Source: Nemertoderma westbladi (taxonomy: Eukaryota > Xenacoelomorpha > Nemertodermatida > Nemertodermatidae). From it: a stretch of 36,088 nucleotides of DNA. The notes below the pieces were generated by a model. The model saw nothing but the letters and a program-made list of their open reading frames with translations. It searched no databases and was not told the DNA's origin. The first letter of the stretch is position 1. Each line of letters begins with the position of its first letter. The stretch is from positions 1 through 36,088 of the forward strand of contig JAUCBJ010001904.1 in the NCBI GenBank assembly GCA_032718475.1, read 5' to 3'. This document shows positions 30,621 to 36,088 of this stretch, one piece after another. A program made the position numbers and the translations under genes.

Positions 30621-31060
30621 GTACTAAGTGCTAAATTATTATAAGACCGCAAATACGCTAACTTGCTGAACTTTAATTGCGAATACCCCTCCGTTTCGCG
30701 AATAGCCAATTGAACACTTATTACCTAATAATAAAAGCTTTTGCACAAACTCCGGGAGCGCAAGTCTTAGCTTATTACTTTTAGATAGTCTTTGAAAGTA
30801 CTCTATACACAGTCCTAACCCGATAACTGTGTATTGTCATGGAAACGTAATGGTTTCTTACCTGGACATCCATACAATGTATTTAAATTTATTGCACAGG
30901 CGACATATTATTATGTAGTGAGTGATTGCCGTGAAATGGAAAACCTAGATATTGACAATCGTTATTTCAAAATTCATCTGGTCTAATTGTTGAGATACCC
31001 CAAATTGAGATTCTAAATTTGTGAAATTATTAGTGAAACAATTTTATGGTTATAACATAA
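30613..31060 (+). repeat. Long direct repeat, copy A
   Basis: The segment runs from ATTTGTACTAAGTGCTAAAT through CGAATACCCCTCCGTTTCGC, CAAACTCCGGGAGCGC and TATTGTCATGGAAACGTAAT to GTGAAATGGAAAACC... and GAAATTATTAGTGAAACAA. All these blocks recur in the same order in copy B (31865-33265). Copy A is uninterrupted and immediately follows the decayed ORF. An LTR-like or segmental-duplication origin is possible. Confidence 0.75.
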
Positions 31061-31865
31061 AACTGTATTTGTTTTTATGTAGAGCAATGCGTAATTTTAT
31101 TCCACAAAGTTGCCTTTTCTTTTATAGCAGGTAAATTGCAATAATTAGTGCATTATAGGCGTACCTAAACGTGCGCTATTTTTTTGAAAATTAACAACTT
31201 GAGTTTGTTACATTATGTCGATGTGGTGATATCCTCGTAACGCAGCTAAGTAATAATCACTAACTTAGTAACAATAAACTTCTATAACAAATATTGATAG
31301 TATTTCCCATTACTGATAACCATTGATTGTAGGCGAAGTGTAAGTTTAGTTGATGCACCAACTGCAATTAATTGCATAAAAAGGATATGAATTTCATTAA
31401 TATTCCTAAACATTACAATATTAACGCTAATAATTAAGCATTCAGAACGCCCTTAAATTGACATAATTTAACAAAATGGCCAACATCATTTTGTGAAAAG
31501 GGCACTGTCAACGTTTATGAATGAATGACCCTTGTATATTTATGTAAACATCCCTCGCCACCCTCGCTCGGTACATAAATACTGCTTATGTGAAACCTTT
31601 CGCACAATCATGTAAAATAGTTATTGTTTCACTTTTATCAATTTACAATATTTGCAGGAAAAATGATACAATTCAATCATTATTCGTGTAACATCAGTTA
31701 TAAATCGGTAAAATATGAAAGTTCGTTTACATAAATCAATACGTCGGTTTTTCTGACTTTTATTGTCTGCTATATTTTAATTTTTTTTACCTATTATCAA
31801 TAATGTTTTTTACTTTCTCTCGTGTTATTTTAATTTTCGCTGGTTAGTCAATCACACTTATATTC
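31060..31865. other. Spacer between the direct repeats
   Basis: This AT-rich stretch of about 800 bp lies between the two direct-repeat copies. The only recognisable content is the dispersed repeat at about 31480-31620 shared with 14100-14260. No ORF of note. Confidence 0.5.
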
Positions 31866-32151
31866 AATTTGTACCAAGTACTAAATGATTGTAAGACTGA
31901 AAATACCCTAATACGCTAATACGATAACTCGCCGAATGTTGATTGCGAATACCCCTCCGTTTCGCAAATAACAATAACCAATTTCACATCGAACATTTAA
32001 AAATAAAACCGTTTGTATAAACTCCGGGAGCGCTTAAGTCCTAACTTATACTTTCTTTTAAAAGTACTTTATACAAAGTCCTAACCCGATAATTTTGTAT
32101 TGTCATGGAAACCTAATGGTTTCTTATGGACATTGACAACTAGTCTAATGA

Positions 32152-33070
32152 AGCATATGTGTGGCGTCACATAGAAAGGGTTCAATCATGGAATACTAAA
32201 TATATTTATTAAATAAATAATAAATGTATATTTAGTATTCCATGGTTCAATCCTCAGAAAAGTGATTTTGCAAAAACGTGTTTAAAAATTTTTTTTTTCG
32301 AAAACTCCTTTTTCAGAAAAATACACTTAAAAGATGTCGAAATTAAAATTTTTTTTTTTTAAATGTTCTACTTTTTGAGATGAATTAAAAAACCGACATA
32401 TCAAAACAGCACGTGTTACTCAGGACGAGCTATATTAATGCAAAATTGAAGTTTCATTTATAAAATAATTTTAAGTATAAAACTACCATGCAATATTATG
32501 TGACATGTAACCCATCACAGCGTCACTACTTCTTTTCTACTTCTACTTCTCTCAAGCACCACCAAGAGGATCCCTTGTAAATGATTTTAATCAGTTCAAA
32601 AAACAAGCCATGGAATAGTTGCATCTGTTTAAAAATGTCACCATTGGATTCAGTGGCTTCGAAAAAACACACACACAAAAAATAGCTATCAAACTAGCCC
32701 TTTTGGAAAATTTAAAAATTTGGTTCTTTGATGAAAAGTGCTAGTAGTGAAAAAAACAAGTCAGGCATTGGTTGCATCAGTTCAAAAATATTACCATCGG
32801 ATTCAGCGGCTTCGAAAACCCACATACACAAAAAAGCGCTATCAAACTAGCCGTTTTAAAAAATTATAAAATTTAAACACATTTTTGGTTTTCTCAGACG
32901 AAAAGTACTAGTTGTATTTATTTTGCCAATATTTCGAAAACGACAAAAGATGGCGAGTTGCGGTTTTCAGTTTCAGATTCTCCGTTAAATTTCGTACCAG
33001 AATCGTTAAAAAAGTGAAAATCGATTTTTTTGGTATTTGAACCCTTTCTATGTGACGCCACACATATGCT
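32152..33070. mobile_element. Non-autonomous inverted-repeat DNA element, about 0.9 kb
   Basis: The terminal inverted repeats are about 34 bp: AGCATATGTGTGGCGTCACA... at 32152-32185 and its complement ending ...GTGACGCCACACATATGCT at 33070. The interior is AT-rich, with a partial internal duplication (ATCAAACTAGCC and AACAAGCCATGG/AACAAGTCAGGC type blocks at about 32600-32700 and 32750-32860) and no transposase. I found no clear target-site duplication. It splits direct-repeat copy B, which defines its boundaries independently. Confidence 0.82.
32188..32243. mobile_element. 56 bp nested micro-element with 9 bp target duplication
   Basis: The 17 bp ends ATGGAATACTAAATATA and TATATTTAGTATTCCAT are perfect inverted repeats. 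The insert is flanked by GGTTCAATC at 32179-32187 and 32244-32252, a 9 bp direct repeat of the size seen with Mutator-like and some other transposases. It sits just inside the left terminal repeat of the larger element. Confidence 0.75.
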
Positions 33071-33265
33071 AACCGAAATTTATTCCCAGACTGAAACGAA
33101 TAAGAATGGTGAAATGGAAAACTTACACATAGATAGACAATCGTTATTAGAATATTTCCTCGTTTAGTCTATTGTTGAGATACAATAAAAAAAAATAAAA
33201 CGCAAACTCAAACTGTAGCAAATTTAATTTGGGTTGTAAATTGGTGAAATTAGTTAGTGAAACAA

Positions 33266-34057
33266 TAAATATAATATGCGTCGGATTAATAATTAACAAT
33301 TGTTAAAATTCAAAACAAATTAAAATTCACTATAATGATAGGCTGCTCACAGAGTAACTTAAACCCACATAAATAATTCCCTGAGTGAATTCTAACCGCG
33401 TAGGAAAATTTAATATAAAAATGTTATTTATGCGATCATTTTGGTAATTTTTATCTTATGAAAAGATAATGAAAGGAGTCATAGTGAAATTATCATATTC
33501 AAGCAACGTTTCAAAACCAATCCGGATAATTCTAAAGTGCCGGGGGAAAATAAATTAACACAGTCCAAGAATTGGAGCCGCACCTAACTAATATATCGTG
33601 GACACTGATAAAACACAAGATATACTGTATAATAATAATTATGAGGAAAAATATGAAGCATTATAGTTGCATCATTAACTGAAATATGACTCATCTCGTT
33701 GCACTGATTCAAATGAATAGCCTTGAATTATTATAGGAGCCACGGCAATTTTTATATTTTGTATCTCTTAGAATTTTCCCAGGAGTCTTTTTCCCAAGTT
33801 TTGTTTTGAATCCGTTACTGTAAAATGATCCATTACCAAATTTAATATAACATTCCCTTGCAATAAATAGACCTATAAACTGATCTGAAGTTTTCAAAAC
33901 CACGTTTCATATCGTCACTACTGTAATCTTTGACAAGTTTTTCTGATAAATGAAAAATCAGGTATCCCGAATGCCAAAATAGGGATCACGAGACGAATTA
34001 CAGAAATGCTGAATGCTGATATACTTAGTTAGTAGGCCTACAACATGAATAAACCAT
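33266..34057. other. AT-rich stretch without a recognised feature
   Basis: I see no conserved coding, RNA or repeat signal here. A minus-strand 64-residue ORF at 33709-33903 (Lys/Gly/Phe-rich) has no recognisable motif and no splice context. Confidence 0.5.
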
Positions 34058-34345
34058 GCAGTTAGGTGTATAATAATACTGTTCAGGTTTGCAGTTAGCT
34101 CAACATTAAATAGACCATGCAGTTAGGTGTATAATAATACTGTTCGGGTTTGCAGTTAGCTCAACATTAAATAGACCATGCAATTAGGTGTATAATAATA
34201 CTGTTCGGGTTTGCAGTTAGCTCAACATTAAATAGACCATGCAGTTAGGTGTATAATAATACTGTTCGGGTTTGCAGTTAGCACAACATTAATTAGACCA
34301 TGCAGTTAGGTGTATAATAATACTGTTCGGGTTTGCAGTTAGCTC
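34058..34345 (+). repeat. 61 bp minisatellite, about five copies
   Basis: Five units of about 61 bp contain GCAGTTAGGTGTATAATAAT, ACTGTTCGGGTTTGCAGTTA and GCTCAACATTAAATAGACCA. The last unit runs straight into the small GC-rich hairpin element at 34342, as though the element ended in, or captured, the repeat. Confidence 0.93.
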
Positions 34346-34418
34346 AGCAGAAGCCGAACCGAACCGAAATTGCCAATCTTCGGCTCGAACCGAACCGAAG
34401 CCGAAGCTTCTGTTGAGC
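34342..34418. mobile_element. Small GC-rich hairpin element
   Basis: The 13 bp ends GCTCAGCAGAAGC (34342-34354) and GCTTCTGTTGAGC (34406-34418) are inverted repeats with one mismatch. The interior carries two copies of GAACCGAACCGAA in the same orientation. Read on the minus strand the edge is TAGGGCTCAACAGAAGC, reminiscent of hAT-type ends (CAGGGCTC-like); that family call is tentative. Confidence 0.4.
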
Positions 34419-34606
34419 CCTAGTACTGACACAATACATTGTTAAAACCATAGAGCCCTTAAAATAAAATAAACTACTGTAAAGTGTCTTGTGATCTCGG
34501 GTTTAAGAATGTTTGGGTAAAATATATAATGCAGGTACTTGTATTTTTTCTACACTTTGTGCTTTTTTTCTGATATCAATACAGTTAATAATTAAAGGTT
34601 AAGCAG

Positions 34607-34947
34607 TACGCGGTTGTAGAAGCTGTTCCAGAAGTTAATTGTCTAACTTTGTCGCCAGCTGATATTGCTTTACAGTCTTGGGTTGTTGATTATTATAAAT
34701 CAAGACTAAACAAGGATTCGTCAGAATGGTTTATTGCGAAGGTGGTTGCAGTCTGTGATGATTCTTACAGTGTGAGCGGTTTGGAGAGGGTTAATCATAA
34801 ATTTAATGATTTGTGGAAGATTCCAGCGGGGGAAGATGTCTTTATTCCTGAATGTCAAGTGATATTGGCTGTGTTCAATAGCTCCCCAGCTGAAGCGAGA
34901 GGGCTAAAAAATTTAAAACTATTGTTTATCTGTGGACAGAGTCGCAG
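34607..34947 (+). CDS. Possible isolated exon, Tudor/SGF29-like pattern
   Basis: The stretch is open from an acceptor-like GTTAAGCAG at 34598-34606 to a donor-like CGCAG|GTGTAT at 34948; the frame itself continues to a stop at 34961-34963. It encodes EWFIAKVVAVCDDSYSVSG, then KFNDLWKIPAGEDVFIPECQ and VILAVFNSS. The spacing of Trp-Ile-Ala-x-Val-Val, Tyr-x-Val, a Lys/Ile strand and Val-Ile-Leu-Ala-Val-Phe recalls the tandem Tudor fold of SGF29, which reads methylated histone H3 in SAGA complexes. No neighbouring exon was found, so it may belong to a gene extending beyond the window or be a pseudogene fragment. Confidence 0.35.
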
Positions 34948-34963
34948 GTGTATAGTATATTGA

Positions 34964-36088
34964 AGTATATTGAAAAACTATTGAAGTATTGAATTTGCCC
35001 ATTATTATAGTGAAATTTGAATGCAATTTTTGTTATAAACATGTTTTTATGTCCCTGAATTCCATTAATTTTTCAGTCGCGGATGAAATGAAATTTAAAA
35101 TATTTCACAAGAAAACATTAAAAATTCAAATTTTTGATGACATTTTCGGATTCAGCACATAAAATTACCCCCATAACAAAATTTACACCACATACAGAGC
35201 AATTTGAATTGGATTTTTTAAAATTAGGGCGTAAAAAATAATGTTGCGAATGTGTGCGGTCATGCGAAAACTTGAATTTTTCAAATAGTCATATCTTGAC
35301 TTCTACTCAATATTTCTGAGAAATGTTTTTTTTTGTTCTTCATATCTTAAACCCATCATCAATCTCTCCAAAAATTAGACTGATCCAAGACATAGTGGTT
35401 TTTAACATTGGTCGTTTTGATATGGACTGACCCGCATACAATACAGTATACTTAGTAGTTTAACGAGTTTCAGAGCAGCAGATGTGCTCTAATACAAAGG
35501 TATTTTTTTAAAACCTTAATTAGCAGCCCGGTTTACCTCAATAGCATGGTAAAATGGGCTTCTTATTGGTAAACATAGGGTGGCCCAATTTTCCCATCCA
35601 GTGGGCTAAAATGGGCCATCGTGAGAGAAAAAAAAACGCTTCATTTTCATATTGACAAAAATACTTTCAGAACTTGTTCATTACCTTACAGCATAGTGTA
35701 ACAGATCAATGGATAATGCCTATTGTAACAAGTGCTGATGTACATATCACTGAATATGAAATCAACCTCTCTGATTAAAAAAAAGGGTGGCACATCTGTC
35801 GTCGTACCCAGGAGACAGACTCTGGTTATGAAATCTTCCACTTATCCCACACCCACAGTACCACAGTAAGTATTCTCTTATTATGAACTGTTAACTGCAA
35901 TTATTATAAAATTTACCGGTATGTGATGTCTATAATATATCTACATCCATATTGTAATATTGTATTTGTCATATATGTGTGTATATCCCATATACTTGGC
36001 TGCAGGGGTATATGGCCTGACCAGGCAGATGGTGATCTACCAATGGCTGGTCAGGAGTAGAGTGTTCTCATGTCCACTCTGAGAGCAC
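34964..36088. other. AT-rich right end without a recognised gene
   Basis: No credible ORF was seen. Small signals are repeated AAATGGGC strings at about 35550-35615 and a 9 bp hairpin near the end (CCTGACCAG at about 36015 and CTGGTCAGG at about 36048). Confidence 0.5.

Larger units (their letters stand above)
31865..33265 (+). repeat. Long direct repeat, copy B, split by an inserted element
   Basis: Blocks matching copy A occur at about 31865-32150 and resume at about 33071-33265 (AAATTTATTCCCAGACTG, GGTGAAATGGAAAAC, GAAATTAGTTAGTGAAACAA). The interruption is the inverted-repeat element at 32152-33070. The copies are diverged by many substitutions and small indels, so the duplication is not recent. 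Confidence 0.72.

Overview
This is a eukaryotic, almost certainly animal, window. It is AT-rich, its genes are split by GT-AG introns, and it carries two recognisable metazoan genes converging tail to tail. I cannot name the species. An invertebrate is plausible, because the two genes are clear but divergent homologues of vertebrate FKBP15 and class I (ID/IG-type) myosin, and mobile-element debris is abundant.

Positions 1-17981 (+) hold a partial FKBP15 gene. Base 1 is exactly a splice donor, so the N-terminal exons lie outside. Eleven exons can be traced in phase, giving about 1295 residues: an FKBP-type peptidyl-prolyl isomerase domain, a Pro/Gln-rich linker, a long coiled coil with the conserved FKBP15 core, and an acidic tail ending in FAM21-like Phe/acidic motifs. 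The introns are swollen by tandem repeats. The first complete intron (187-7458) carries a 67-68 bp array and then a roughly 5 kb array of a 37 bp unit. That 37 bp unit is the intron's own 3' splice site plus the first codons of the next exon, repeated about 135 times, and it is the most unusual feature here. Later introns carry 48/45 bp and 36 bp arrays.

Positions 17982-20420 are an AT-rich convergent intergenic spacer with 46 bp and 21 bp repeats. Positions 20421-24134 (-) hold a complete three-exon class I myosin of about 1047 residues. Its ID/IG-type tail is well preserved, but its nucleotide-binding motifs are altered, and exon 2 carries an apparent two-base frameshift in a CT run, so it may be a degenerate motor, a pseudogene, or an assembly error.

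Positions 24300-34420 are a GC-contrasting mosaic of mobile elements. It contains a minus-strand, Gag-like or otherwise unknown charged ORF; a 2.3 kb foldback element whose core is a 68 bp minisatellite homologous to the one in the FKBP15 intron; a decayed plus-strand ORF with an OTU-like motif and internal stops; a pair of long direct repeats, one copy interrupted by an inverted-repeat element that itself contains a 56 bp nested insertion; a 61 bp minisatellite; and a small GC-rich hairpin element. A short possible exon with a Tudor/SGF29-like pattern lies at 34607-34947. The rest of the right end is AT-rich and featureless to me. There is no sign of bacterial genes, CRISPR arrays or intact RNA genes; one tRNA-like relic sits inside a foldback element at the left end.
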